Shown in pieces: positions 7,978 to 17,145 of a DNA stretch of 64,000 bases. The DNA is taken from contig JAURWE010000024.1 in the NCBI GenBank assembly GCA_030655075.1, positions 434,001 to 498,000 on the forward strand, read 5' to 3'. Every line of letters starts with the position of its first letter. The first letter of the stretch is position 1. Origin of the DNA: Pararhizobium sp. Its GTDB lineage: Bacteria > Pseudomonadota > Alphaproteobacteria > Rhizobiales > Rhizobiaceae. Both the position numbers and the translations under genes were made by a program. The notes beneath the pieces are model-generated. The model saw nothing but the letters and a program-made list of their open reading frames with translations. It searched no databases and was not told where the DNA came from.

Positions 7978-8751
7978 TCAACTCATCCAGTTTCCGCCAT
8001 CGACATTGTATGTCTGTGAGACGATGTAGTTGCTCTCGCCGGAGGCGAGAAAGATCGCCATGCCGGTGAGGTCTTCGGCCGTGGCCATGCGGCCGAGTGG
8101 AACTTCGGCGCCGACAAGGCGCTTCTTTTCGCCCAGCGGACGGTTTTCGTACTTTGCGAACATGGCATCGACGCCGTCCCAGTGTTCGCCGTCGACGACA
8201 CCCGGAGCAATGGCATTGACGTTGATGCCGTGCTTGATCAGGTCGAGGCCTGCCGACTGGGTGAGGCTGATGACCGCTGCCTTGGTGGCGCAGTAGACGC
8301 CGACCAGCGCCTCGCCGCGCCGCCCGGCCTGGCTCGCCATATTGATGATCTTGCCGCCGTGCCCTTGCGCGATCATCTGCCTGGCAGCCGCCTGCAGGGT
8401 GAACAGCACGCCCGCCACATTGATGGAAAACAGCGTGTCGAAGCTCTTGCGGGTGATCTCGACGACCGGCGCCAGATCGAACAGCGCCGCATTGTTGACC
8501 AGGATGTCGAGCCGGCCGGCCTTGGCCACGACCGCTGCGACGGCCGCATCGATCGAGGCTTGGTTGGTGACGTCCATTTCAACGGCATAGGCCTGCGAGC
8601 CGATATCGGCAGCGGCCTGTTTCGCCCGCTCCAGATTGATATCGGCGATCGCCACCATCGCACCCTCGGTCACATAGGCCTCGGCAAACGCCCGGCCGAT
8701 GCCGCGCGCCGAGCCGGTGATGAGCGCGCTTTTTCCCCTGAGACGGTTCAT
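7978..8751 (-). CDS. smoS: sorbitol (glucitol) dehydrogenase, SDR family
   Basis: This 257-aa classical short-chain dehydrogenase closely resembles the SmoS/PolS sorbitol dehydrogenases, which oxidise D-sorbitol to D-fructose with NAD. The cofactor motif TGSARGIG is at residues 12-19, and NNAAL, the catalytic Ser in NMASQAG and Tyr-x3-Lys in YCATK follow. The C-terminus ends YNVDGGNWMS as in PolS. Its start overlaps the stop of smoK by 4 bp, so transport and oxidation are co-translated. Confidence 0.93.
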   Translation of the reverse strand: MNRLRGKSALITGSARGIGRAFAEAYVTEGAMVAIADINLERAKQAAADIGSQAYAVEMDVTNQASIDAAVAAVVAKAGRLDILVNNAALFDLAPVVEITRKSFDTLFSINVAGVLFTLQAAARQMIAQGHGGKIINMASQAGRRGEALVGVYCATKAAVISLTQSAGLDLIKHGINVNAIAPGVVDGEHWDGVDAMFAKYENRPLGEKKRLVGAEVPLGRMATAEDLTGMAIFLASGESNYIVSQTYNVDGGNWMS

Positions 8752-9749
8752 CGGATCGCCAGGCCCTTGTCGTCAAAGCGGTGGATGCGGTCCGGGTCGG
8801 GGGTGAGGAAGACCTTGTCGCCATGGTCGACGGCGACATTGCCGCCGGTGCGCACGGTGACCATGCCGATGCCGTCGACATGCACATGCAGGAACGTGTC
8901 GGAGCCGAGATGTTCGGCGACGCCGACGACGCCGGCCCAGGTGCCGCTGTCCTTGGACAGCAGGATATGCTCCGGCCGAAAACCGATCGTGTGGGCATTG
9001 TAAGGCGCCGACAGCTGGCCGGTGGCGAAGTTCATGCGCGGCGAGCCGATGAAGCCGGCGACGAAGAGATTGTCCGGCTTGTTGTAGAGATCGAGCGGCG
9101 AGCCGACCTGCTCGACATTGCCGGCATTGAGCACGACGATCTTGTCGGCCATGGTCATGGCTTCGACCTGGTCGTGCGTCACGTAGATCATCGTCGTCTT
9201 CAGCTGGTGGTGAAGTTCGCTGATCTCAAGCCGCATCGTGCCGCGCAGTGAGGCATCAAGGTTGGACAAAGGTTCGTCGAAGAGAAAAGCCGACGGTTCG
9301 CGCACGATGGCGCGGCCAATGGCCACGCGCTGACGCTGACCGCCGGAAAGCTGGCCTGGACGCCGGTCCAGGTAATTGGTGAGGTTGAGGACGCGGGCCG
9401 CTTCCGTGACCTTCTTGTCGATCGCCGCCGGGTCCATCTTGGCCATCTTCAGCGGGAAGGCGATGTTGTTGCGCACCGTCATATGCGGATAGAGCGCATA
9501 GGACTGGAACACCATGGCAAGCCCGCGCTTGGCCGGAGCCTCGCCGGTGACGTCGCGGCCGTCGATGTCGATGACGCCGCTGGTCGTGTCTTCGAGACCG
9601 GCGATCAGACGCAGCAGCGTCGATTTTCCACAGCCCGACGGGCCGACGAAGACGACGAACTCGCCGTCCTCGATGACAAGATCGATACCCGGAATGACCT
9701 GCGTCGCACCGAAGGACTTATTGACTTTTTTGAGTGTGATATTGCCCAT
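8748..9749 (-). CDS. smoK: polyol ABC transporter ATP-binding protein
   Basis: This 333-aa MalK/UgpC-type ATPase has Walker A GPSGCGKST (residues 36-44), signature LSGGQRQR, Walker B AFLFDEPLSNLD and a C-terminal TOBE/OB-like regulatory region (IGFRPEHILL). It energises import of sorbitol/mannitol by the SmoEFG complex. The start at 9749 is preceded by GGGAGG; the longer open frame upstream overlaps smoG and lacks homology-like content. It overlaps smoS by 4 bp. Confidence 0.94.
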   Translation of the reverse strand: MGNITLKKVNKSFGATQVIPGIDLVIEDGEFVVFVGPSGCGKSTLLRLIAGLEDTTSGVIDIDGRDVTGEAPAKRGLAMVFQSYALYPHMTVRNNIAFPLKMAKMDPAAIDKKVTEAARVLNLTNYLDRRPGQLSGGQRQRVAIGRAIVREPSAFLFDEPLSNLDASLRGTMRLEISELHHQLKTTMIYVTHDQVEAMTMADKIVVLNAGNVEQVGSPLDLYNKPDNLFVAGFIGSPRMNFATGQLSAPYNAHTIGFRPEHILLSKDSGTWAGVVGVAEHLGSDTFLHVHVDGIGMVTVRTGGNVAVDHGDKVFLTPDPDRIHRFDDKGLAIR

Positions 9750-9802
9750 GCTGGCCTCCCGGAACTTTTTCTTTTGCGTTCTTGTCTCGTGCGTTTTTGG
9801 CT

Positions 9803-10627
9803 TTACTTCACGGCGCCGAAGGTCAGGCCGCGCACGAGCTGTTTCTGGCTGAACCAGCCCATGATCAGGATCGGCGCGATCGCCAGCGTCGAGGCGACCG
9901 ACAGCTTCGCCCAGAACAGGCCTTGCGGACTGGAGAAGGAGGCGATGAAGGCGGTCAGCGGTGCGGCATTCGTGGTCGTCAGGCGGATCGTCCAGAAGGC
10001 TTCGTTCCAGGCGAGGATGATGTTGAGCAGCATGGTCGAGGCAATGCCCGGCACCGCCATCGGCGTCAGCACGTAGACGATCTCGTTCCACAGAGAGGCG
10101 CCGTCCATGCGGGCCGCTTCGAGGATCTCGCCGGGAATTTCCCGGAAGTAGGTGTAGAGCATCCAGATGACGATCGGCAGGTTGATCAGCGTCAGCATGA
10201 TCATCAGGCCGATGCGGCTGTCGAGCAGGCCGGTGTCGCGGAAGATCAGGTAGATCGGCACCAGCACGGCCACGGCCGGCATCATCTTGGTCGACAGCAT
10301 CCACATCAGGATGTCCTTGGTCTTGGCCGTCGGCGAAAACGCCATCGACCAGGCAGCCGGAACGGCGACCAGCAGCGCCAGGATCGTCGAACCGACAGAC
10401 AGGATGACCGAGTTCATGAACGGCTTGATGTAGTCGCGCTGCGTCAGAACCGTGACGTAGTTCTCAAGCGTGCCCGAGGGGATCAGGTTGAAGCCGGCAA
10501 TGGCCTCGGGCTCGGTCTTGATGCTGGTGATGATCGTGTAGAGGATCGGGAAGAAGATCAGGAGGGCCACGACCCATGCGGCGATGGTGACACCGATCTT
10601 GCGGCGGGTGGAAACTGAACGAGCCAT
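9803..10627 (-). CDS. smoG: polyol ABC transporter permease
   Basis: This 274-aa inner-membrane permease of the MalG-like carbohydrate family has six predicted helices. The first is VAALLIFFPILYTIITSI. The cytoplasmic EAA loop that docks the ATPase is EAARMDGASLWNEIVYVLTP. It follows smoF after 12 bp and precedes smoK after 53 bp. Confidence 0.92.
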   Translation of the reverse strand: MARSVSTRRKIGVTIAAWVVALLIFFPILYTIITSIKTEPEAIAGFNLIPSGTLENYVTVLTQRDYIKPFMNSVILSVGSTILALLVAVPAAWSMAFSPTAKTKDILMWMLSTKMMPAVAVLVPIYLIFRDTGLLDSRIGLMIMLTLINLPIVIWMLYTYFREIPGEILEAARMDGASLWNEIVYVLTPMAVPGIASTMLLNIILAWNEAFWTIRLTTTNAAPLTAFIASFSSPQGLFWAKLSVASTLAIAPILIMGWFSQKQLVRGLTFGAVK

Positions 10628-10639
10628 GATCTTGTTCCC

Positions 10640-11512
10640 TTACTTGTCGAGGTTCTTGCCAACGGCGCGCATCAGGAAGAAGGCGACGATGTTGGCGAGG
10701 ATGACGGCGATAATGCCGCCTGCGGAAGCGCCGCCGACATCGTAGCCGAGCAGAGCCGTGCGGTAGATGAGGAACGGCAGGTTGGTCGAGGCATAACCCG
10801 GGCCGCCATTGGTGGTGACGAGGATTTCCGCGTAGACGCCGAGCAGGAAGATCGTCTGGATAAGGATCACGACGGTGATCGACCGGGCGAGGTGCGGGAC
10901 TGTCAGGTAGATGAAGCGGTTGAGGAAATTGGCGCCGTCCATTTCGGCGGCTTCCTTCTGCTCTCCGTCAAGCGACTGCAGCGCGGTGAGCAGGATAAGC
11001 GTCGCGAACGGCAGCCACTGCCAGGAAACGATAATGACGATGGAAAACAGCGGCCATTGTGCAAACCAGTCGATCGGCTGCAGCCCGAAGAAGCGACTGA
11101 TATCGGCAAAGACGCCATAGCCCGGATGCATGATCATGTTCTTCCACACCAGAGCAGCCACCGGCGGCATGACGAAGAAGGGCGAGATCACCAGAATGCG
11201 CACGATGCCCTGGCCGAACATCGGCTGGTCGATCAACAACGCCAGCGCCACACCGCCGATGACCGTGATTAGAAGCACGCCGCCCACCAGAAGCATGGTG
11301 TTCCAGATGGACTGGAAGAAGGCCGGATCGGTGTAGAAATATTTATAGTTGAAAAGGCCGGCGAAACTGACATTGCCCGGATTGAGCAGGTTGTAGTTCT
11401 GGAACGAGAACCACAGCGTCATCGCCAGCGGCACGATCATCCAGACCAGAAGCAGCCCGACGGACGGGGCAAGCATGAGGCGCGCAAGCGTTTTGGTATT
11501 TTGCGTTGCCAT
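10640..11512 (-). CDS. smoF: polyol ABC transporter permease
   Basis: This 290-aa MalF-like permease has six predicted helices. The first is LMLAPSVGLLLVWMIVPLAM, and the EAA loop is EAAEMDGANFLNRFIYLTVP. It pairs with SmoG to form the translocation channel. A GAGGG ribosome-binding site precedes the start. A 200-bp spacer with a strong hairpin separates it from smoE, the usual layout when the binding protein must be made in excess. Confidence 0.92.
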   Translation of the reverse strand: MATQNTKTLARLMLAPSVGLLLVWMIVPLAMTLWFSFQNYNLLNPGNVSFAGLFNYKYFYTDPAFFQSIWNTMLLVGGVLLITVIGGVALALLIDQPMFGQGIVRILVISPFFVMPPVAALVWKNMIMHPGYGVFADISRFFGLQPIDWFAQWPLFSIVIIVSWQWLPFATLILLTALQSLDGEQKEAAEMDGANFLNRFIYLTVPHLARSITVVILIQTIFLLGVYAEILVTTNGGPGYASTNLPFLIYRTALLGYDVGGASAGGIIAVILANIVAFFLMRAVGKNLDK

Positions 11513-11668
11513 GGAAACGACCCTCCCTCTTTACACCGGGCAGCTTTGTCCCGCTCAACAGGAGAACAGCACGCCGGCTTTCTTCTTATTTTTCATGCAC
11601 TGCTTGGCTTGTGAGGCGTGGGGTATACAGCAAACCGCCGCAACGCCTTTGGCACGGGGTTTGAGCAG

Positions 11669-11692
11669 GCTGCCCGGATAACTCCGGGCAGC
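11669..11692 (-). terminator. smoE-smoF intercistronic hairpin (partial terminator or mRNA stabiliser)
   Basis: A 10-bp perfect stem (GCTGCCCGGA) with a TAAC-type loop begins 22 bp after the smoE stop and has no T run. Such hairpins behind binding-protein genes allow read-through and protect the upstream message. Confidence 0.65.
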
Positions 11693-11713
11693 CGCGTCCT
11701 TGGGGAGGAACGC

Positions 11714-13024
11714 TTACTTGATGTAACCGCCGCGCGTCATTTCGCGGGTTGTTACGTCCTGCGCTTGTGCGAGCGCATCGTCGACAGTCATCTGGCCGGC
11801 AAGTGCTGCCGAGAAGAGCTGTCCGACTGTGGTGCCGAGACCCTGGAATTCCGGGATCGCGACGAACTGAACGCCAACGTAAGGCACCGGCTTGACAGTC
11901 GGCTTGGTCGGGTCTGCTGAGTTGATGCTGTCGAGCGTCATCTTCGCAAACGGTGCTGCCTTCAGGTATTCGGCATTCTGGTAGAGCGAGGTACGCGTGC
12001 CCGGAGGAACGTTGGCCCAGCCTTCCTTTTCAGCGACGAGAGCCGTGTATTCCTTGCTGGTTGCCCAGGCAACGAACTTCTCGGCTGCTGCTGCCTTCTG
12101 CGTGCCAGCCGGGATTGCGAGGTTCCAGGCCCAGAGCCAGTTGCCGCGCTTGCCCAGACCGTTGTCAGGCGCCAGGGCGTAACCGACCTTGTCGGCAACC
12201 GTGGATTCCTTCGGGTTCGAGACGAAGGACGCTGCGACCGTGGCATCGATCCACATACCGCAATTGCCCTGCTGGAACAGTGCGAGGTTCTCGTTGAAGC
12301 CGTTGGACGAAGCGCCCTGCGGGCCGGCATCGTTCATGAGCTTGACGTAGGTTTCAAGCGTCGTCTTCCACTCAGGCTGGTCGAACTGTGGCTTCCAGCT
12401 TTCGTCGAACCAACGGGCGCCGAACGAGTTCGACATAGCCGTCAGGAACGCCATGTTCTCACCCCAGCCGGCCTTGCCGCGAAGGCAGATGCCGTTGATG
12501 CCGGCGGCGCGGTCGGTCATCTTGCGGGCGGCTTCACCGATGAACTCCCATGTCGGGGCGTCGGGCATGGTCAGCCCTGCCTTTTCCATGAGGTCCTTGC
12601 GGTACATGACCATCGAGCTTTCGCCGTAGAACGGAGCTGCGTACAGCTTGCCGTCTGCGCTCAGACCGCTGGAAATGGCCGGCAGGATGTCGGCGGCATC
12701 ATAATCGGCACCAAGGTTGTCGAGTGGCAGAAGCCAGCCCTGCTTGGCCCAGATCGGAACTTCATAGGTGCCGATCGTCATGATGTCGTACTGACCGCCC
12801 TTGGTGGCGATGTCGGTGGTGACACGTTCGCGAAGAACGTTCTCTTCGAGGGTAACCCACTCGAGCTGAATGTCAGGGTTTGCGGTGGTGAAGGATTCCG
12901 TCAGACCTTGCATGCGGACCATGTCGCCATTGTTGACGGTGGCAATGGTCAAAGTTTCTGCGTTGGCAAAGCCGCACAGAAGCAGAGCCGAGCAGGTGCC
13001 CAGCAGAAAAGTTTTCAATTTCAT
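11714..13024 (-). CDS. smoE: periplasmic polyol-binding protein of the ABC transporter
   Basis: This 436-aa family 1 solute-binding protein has a Sec signal peptide at residues 1-22 (KLKTFLLGTCSALLLCG, cleavage after ANA). The mature part is a typical sugar/polyol receptor (TIATVNNGDMVRMQGL; WDEIMTIGTYE-like hinge region; PGTRTSLY near the C-terminus). It delivers sorbitol/mannitol to SmoFG. The ATG at 13024 has GGGAGGAAG upstream; an upstream in-frame start at 13072 would put 16 polar residues ahead of the signal peptide. It is the first gene of the operon, with a dyad (13041-13078) immediately upstream. Confidence 0.93.
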   Translation of the reverse strand: MKLKTFLLGTCSALLLCGFANAETLTIATVNNGDMVRMQGLTESFTTANPDIQLEWVTLEENVLRERVTTDIATKGGQYDIMTIGTYEVPIWAKQGWLLPLDNLGADYDAADILPAISSGLSADGKLYAAPFYGESSMVMYRKDLMEKAGLTMPDAPTWEFIGEAARKMTDRAAGINGICLRGKAGWGENMAFLTAMSNSFGARWFDESWKPQFDQPEWKTTLETYVKLMNDAGPQGASSNGFNENLALFQQGNCGMWIDATVAASFVSNPKESTVADKVGYALAPDNGLGKRGNWLWAWNLAIPAGTQKAAAAEKFVAWATSKEYTALVAEKEGWANVPPGTRTSLYQNAEYLKAAPFAKMTLDSINSADPTKPTVKPVPYVGVQFVAIPEFQGLGTTVGQLFSAALAGQMTVDDALAQAQDVTTREMTRGGYIK

Positions 13025-13040
13025 AATCTTCCTCCCAGAA

Positions 13041-13078
13041 GAGTAATGAGCATTTGCTTCGCTCATGGGCAATTACTC
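13041..13078. promoter_or_regulatory. nested dyad upstream of smoE, candidate SmoC operator
   Basis: GAGTAAT (13041-13047) and ATTACTC (13072-13078) are perfect inverted arms 24 nt apart. A second pair, TGAGC (13047-13051) and GCTCA (13061-13065), is nested inside. The dyad starts 17 bp upstream of the smoE start codon and overlaps its leader. SorC-family regulators bind extended dyads near the promoter they control, so SmoC is the natural candidate. Confidence 0.5.
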
Positions 13079-13245
13079 ACTAACTGGCGAAGGATGTCAA
13101 TCGACCATTCGTGCTGCAGCGCCGAAAGGATTCCTTAACGGATTGAATTGTCTGGAATAATAATTTTGGAGCGGCGTAGATTCACCAGCGGTTGGCCCTG
13201 TGGAGAAGCCAGAAGAGGCTTCCGCCACAAAAAATCGGGCGCTTC

Positions 13246-14199
13246 TCAGAGGCCGAGCAAGTACTCGGCCGTGCTTTCGTCGGTGATGAGCCCGTTGATC
13301 ATCCGGCCCTTCAGCGCGCCGTGAATCGCCGCATATTTTCGCTTGCCCTTGGCAAGGCCGATGACCGTTGCCGTGTCCCGCGACGGCAGTGGCACGCTGG
13401 CGACACGCTCGCTGATCACATCTTTCAAAAGCTGGCCGTCCTGATCGAACATCCAGCCGCAGATTTCCCCAACCGCGCCGGTAGAGATCAGACGTTCCAT
13501 TTCCTCGCGCGCCAGAAAGCCATCGACGCAGAGCGGCGCGTCCGGCCCGAGCTCGCCGACGCCAACAAAGGCGACATTGGCCTCAAGGCCGAGCTTCAGC
13601 GCGAACTGCACGAGGTCCTGGCGGTGCAGCAGCTCACGCTCGTCGGCCGACGACACCAGCACCGGCAGCGGCATGGGAAAATGCCGCGCCTTCACTGCAT
13701 CGGCCATCGAGAAGATGACGTTGTAATAGGCGGCCGACCCGTCCGGTCCGATATTCCCGGTCAAGGAAACGATGCGGTGCTGCGGGCATTCCATCGGCGG
13801 CAGCTGGTCAATCGCGGCCTTCAGCGTTCGCCCTGTGCCCACCGCCAGAACGATCGGGTCGGCAGACTTGAGCCAGCGTTCGATCTCCACGGCACCAGCC
13901 TCGGCAATTCCCACCGTGGTCGAGGTCGAGGCCGGATCGGTCGGAACCACATCCACATGGGCAAGCTCGAACTTCTCCTTCAGCCGCTCGGCCAGCTCCA
14001 GGCAGGCGGCGATCGGATGATCCAGCCGCACCTTGATCAGCTTTTCTGCGACGGCGAGAGAGACGAGGCGCTGGGCCGACTGGCGTGAAATTCCCATGGC
14101 CGAGGCGATCTCGTCCTGCGTGCGGCCGGCGACATAGTAAAGCCACCCTGCCCGTGCAGCATCGTCAAGCCGGTTGTTCGCCTCCGCGCGTCTCGCCAT
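13246..14199 (-). CDS. smoC: SorC-family transcriptional regulator of polyol use
   Basis: This 317-aa SorC/DeoR-type regulator has an N-terminal HTH at residues about 15-50 (AGRTQDEIASAMGISRQSAQ) and a C-terminal sugar-binding domain (VLAVGTGRTLKAAI; SLTGNIGPDGSA; GVGELGPDAPLC) related to phosphosugar isomerases. The gene is upstream of smoE on the same strand, separated by 221 bp that carry the operon leader and dyad, as smoC is in Sinorhizobium. It likely senses a polyol or sugar phosphate and controls smoEFGK-smoS-mtlK. Confidence 0.9.
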   Translation of the reverse strand: MARRAEANNRLDDAARAGWLYYVAGRTQDEIASAMGISRQSAQRLVSLAVAEKLIKVRLDHPIAACLELAERLKEKFELAHVDVVPTDPASTSTTVGIAEAGAVEIERWLKSADPIVLAVGTGRTLKAAIDQLPPMECPQHRIVSLTGNIGPDGSAAYYNVIFSMADAVKARHFPMPLPVLVSSADERELLHRQDLVQFALKLGLEANVAFVGVGELGPDAPLCVDGFLAREEMERLISTGAVGEICGWMFDQDGQLLKDVISERVASVPLPSRDTATVIGLAKGKRKYAAIHGALKGRMINGLITDESTAEYLLGL

Positions 14200-14417
14200 G
14201 CACCAGTGTCCCTTGAAGGCAATCTTTCCGCAAGTGCTGACATTTTTCCGGGCAATCTGTCAAACAAACTTCGTGAATATGCATTTCATGTTTCTTAAAT
14301 ACATGCCGATCCAATGTCTTAGACGAGTTCCACGGCGGAAATTTTACCATTTGATAAAAAAATAAAACGGAGTTACCGTTTCATCATCCAAAGCACGATA
14401 TTTGGGAGATAAAAATA

Positions 14418-15779
14418 ATGGGAACGATGGCATCCGGGATTCACAAGGCCCGTCTCTCGCCGGAGCAATACGAGGCGAATTTTTCCGATCTGCATGCGCC
14501 GCTGGATGGCCACGAGGCACTGGTTGCCGCCGACCGCTGCTACTTTTGCTACGATGCACCCTGCATGACGGCCTGTCCCACCTCGATCGATATTCCGCTG
14601 TTCATCCGGCAGATATCGACCGGCAATCCGATCGGCTCGGCCAATACGATTTTCGACCAGAACATTCTGGGCGGCATGTGCGCCCGCGTCTGTCCCACCG
14701 AAACGCTGTGCGAGCAGGCCTGCGTCCGCAACGAGGCCGAGCACCGGCCCGTCGAAATCGGCCGCCTGCAGCGCTACGCCACCGACGTGGCGATGAATGA
14801 GAACAAACAATTCTATACACGCGCCGAGCCGAGCGGAAAGACCGTCGCCGTCGTCGGTGCCGGTCCGGCCGGTCTCGCCTGCGCCCACCGCCTGGCTGTC
14901 CAGGGCCATGAGGTGGTGATCTACGATGCTCGCGAAAAGGCCGGCGGCCTCAACGAATACGGCATCGCCACCTACAAGGCGGTCGACGATTTTGCCCAGA
15001 AGGAAGTCGACTACGTGCTCTCGATCGGCGGCATCGAGGTGCGCAACGGTGAAGCGCTCGGCCGCGACTTTTCGCTGGCCGATCTCAAATCCCGCCATGA
15101 CGCCGTCTTCCTCGGCATGGGCCTCACCGGCGTCAACGCGCTCAGGGCCGAAGGCGAAACGGCAGAGGGCGTTCTCGACGCCGTCGATTTCATCGCCGAA
15201 CTGCGCCAGGCAGCTGACAAATCGCAGATCGCCGTCGGCCGCCGCGTCGTCGTTCTCGGCGGCGGCATGACCGCCGTCGACGCCGCCGTGCAGGCCAAGC
15301 TGCTCGGCGCCGAAGAGGTGACCATCTGCTATCGCCGCGGCAAGGAGCATATGAACGCCTCCGGCTTCGAGCAGGATCTGGCCGCCGCCAAGGGTGTGGC
15401 GATCAAACATTGGCTGCAGCCCAAACGCATCATCACCAAGGACGGGAATGTCGCCGGCATAGAACTGGAATACACGGCTCTGTCGGACGGCCGCCTCACC
15501 GGCACCGGCGAAACCGGCTTCATTGCCGCCGACCAGGTCTTCAAGGCCATCGGCCAGACGTTTGAGGCCGACGGTCTTGGCGCGGTTCTGCTTGACGGCG
15601 GCCGCATCTCCACAGATGCCGAGGGCCGCACGACGCTGGATGGCGTCTGGGCAGGCGGCGACTGCGTCAAGGGCGGCGAGGACCTGACGGTTTCCGCCGT
15701 CGCCATGGGCCGCGATGCGGCCGAATCGATCAACCGGGCGCTGGCCGCCGGCACGCTGCTCACAGCGGCCGTGGCCTGA
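14418..15779 (+). CDS. preT: NAD-dependent dihydropyrimidine dehydrogenase, FAD/FeS subunit
   Basis: This 453-aa subunit transfers electrons from NADH to PreA for reduction of uracil/thymine to the 5,6-dihydropyrimidine. The N-terminal ~110 residues carry two 4Fe-4S binding Cys clusters (CYFCYDAPCMTACP; CARVCPTETLCEQAC). An FAD motif VVGAGPAGLACAHRLA (about residue 140), an NAD(P) motif VLGGGMTAVDAA (about residue 280) and the C-terminal WAGGDCVKGG flavin motif follow. GGGAG lies 9 bp before the ATG. The stop is 15 bp upstream of preA. The spacing and pairing match E. coli preTA and the N-terminal half of mammalian DPYD. Confidence 0.95.
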   Translation: MGTMASGIHKARLSPEQYEANFSDLHAPLDGHEALVAADRCYFCYDAPCMTACPTSIDIPLFIRQISTGNPIGSANTIFDQNILGGMCARVCPTETLCEQACVRNEAEHRPVEIGRLQRYATDVAMNENKQFYTRAEPSGKTVAVVGAGPAGLACAHRLAVQGHEVVIYDAREKAGGLNEYGIATYKAVDDFAQKEVDYVLSIGGIEVRNGEALGRDFSLADLKSRHDAVFLGMGLTGVNALRAEGETAEGVLDAVDFIAELRQAADKSQIAVGRRVVVLGGGMTAVDAAVQAKLLGAEEVTICYRRGKEHMNASGFEQDLAAAKGVAIKHWLQPKRIITKDGNVAGIELEYTALSDGRLTGTGETGFIAADQVFKAIGQTFEADGLGAVLLDGGRISTDAEGRTTLDGVWAGGDCVKGGEDLTVSAVAMGRDAAESINRALAAGTLLTAAVA

Positions 15780-15794
15780 AGGGGAGAATGAACA

Positions 15795-17108
15795 ATGGCT
15801 GATCTCCGCAACAATTTCGTCGGCATCAAGTCCCCCAACCCCTTTTGGCTCGCCTCGGCGCCGCCGACCGACAAGGCCTACAATGTCGAGCGCGCCTTCA
15901 AGGCCGGCTGGGGCGGCGTCGTCTGGAAGACGCTGGGCGAGGAAGGCCCGCCGGTCGTCAACGTCAACGGCCCGCGCTACGGCGCCATATGGGGGGCGGA
16001 CCGCCGCCTGCTCGGCCTCAACAACATCGAGCTGATCACCGACCGCGACCTCTACACCAACCTGCGCGAGATGAAGCAGGTGAAGATGAACTGGCCGGAC
16101 CGGGCGCTGATCGCCTCGATCATGGTGCCCTGCGTCGAGGAGAGCTGGAAGGCGATCCTGCCGCTGGTGGAGGAAACCGGCGCCGACGGTATCGAGCTCA
16201 ACTTCGGCTGTCCGCACGGCATGTCGGAACGCGGCATGGGGGCTGCGGTCGGACAGGTGCCGGAATATATCGAAATGGTCGTGCGCTGGTGCAAGCAGTA
16301 CACCCGCATGCCGGTCATCACCAAGCTGACGCCGAACATTGCCGACATTCGCAAGCCCGCCCGCGCGGCGCGCGCCGGCGGCACCGATGCCGTCTCGCTG
16401 ATCAACACGATCAACTCCATCACCTCGGTCGATCTCGACAATTTTTCGCCGGAACCCTCGATCAACGGCAAGGGCACCCACGGCGGCTATTGCGGCCCGG
16501 CGGTCAAGCCGATCGCCCTCAACATGGTCGCCGAAATCGCCCGCGATCCGGAAACCTACGGCATGCCGATATCAGGCATTGGCGGCATCACCACCTGGCG
16601 CGATGCCGCTGAATTCATGGTGCTCGGTGCAGGCAATGTGCAGGTCTGCACCGCCGCCATGACCTACGGCTTCAAGATCGTTCAGGAAATGATCACGGGA
16701 CTGTCGGACTGGATGGACGCCAAGGGCCACCGCGACCTCGACGACATCATCAGCCGCGCCGTGCCGAATGTCACCGACTGGCAGTATCTCAACCTCAACT
16801 ACATCGCCAAGGCGCGGATCGACCAGGATGCCTGCATCAAATGCGGCCGCTGCCACATCGCCTGCGAGGACACCTCACACCAGGCGATCACCCAGTTCGT
16901 CGACGGCGTCAGGCATTTCGAGGTCATGGAAGACGAATGCGTCGGCTGCAATCTCTGCGTCAACGTCTGTCCCGTGCAGGACTGCATCACCATGGTGGGC
17001 CTGCCGGCCGGAACGCTCGACGAACGCACCGGCAAGCCGGTCGACCCCAACTACGCCAACTGGACAACGCATCCGAACAACCCGATGGCACGGGAAGCTG
17101 CGGAGTAA
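15795..17108 (+). CDS. preA: NAD-dependent dihydropyrimidine dehydrogenase, catalytic FMN subunit
   Basis: This 437-aa catalytic subunit reduces uracil and thymine, the first step of the reductive pathway. Residues about 1-320 form an FMN TIM barrel of the dihydroorotate dehydrogenase family (NPFWLASAPPTDK; the active-site region LNFGCPHGMSERG; ISGIGGITTWRDA). The C-terminal ~90 residues carry two 4Fe-4S motifs (CIKCGRCHIAC and CVGCNLCVNVCPVQDC). The ribosome-binding site is GGGGAG. It lies 15 bp downstream of preT. Confidence 0.95.
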   Translation: MADLRNNFVGIKSPNPFWLASAPPTDKAYNVERAFKAGWGGVVWKTLGEEGPPVVNVNGPRYGAIWGADRRLLGLNNIELITDRDLYTNLREMKQVKMNWPDRALIASIMVPCVEESWKAILPLVEETGADGIELNFGCPHGMSERGMGAAVGQVPEYIEMVVRWCKQYTRMPVITKLTPNIADIRKPARAARAGGTDAVSLINTINSITSVDLDNFSPEPSINGKGTHGGYCGPAVKPIALNMVAEIARDPETYGMPISGIGGITTWRDAAEFMVLGAGNVQVCTAAMTYGFKIVQEMITGLSDWMDAKGHRDLDDIISRAVPNVTDWQYLNLNYIAKARIDQDACIKCGRCHIACEDTSHQAITQFVDGVRHFEVMEDECVGCNLCVNVCPVQDCITMVGLPAGTLDERTGKPVDPNYANWTTHPNNPMAREAAE

Positions 17109-17145
17109 CCACCCTGCCCTCAAGGGGGAGGTACAGAATTATCCC

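Noticed and set aside
14373..16481. 702-codon minus-strand frame across preT and preA
   Set aside because: It spans two real genes and their spacer on the other strand and has no recognisable domain.
17109..17145. Short CCCTCAAGGGGGAGG sequence after preA
   Set aside because: It recalls a fragment of the palindromic repeats but is too short and lacks a second arm to be called an element.
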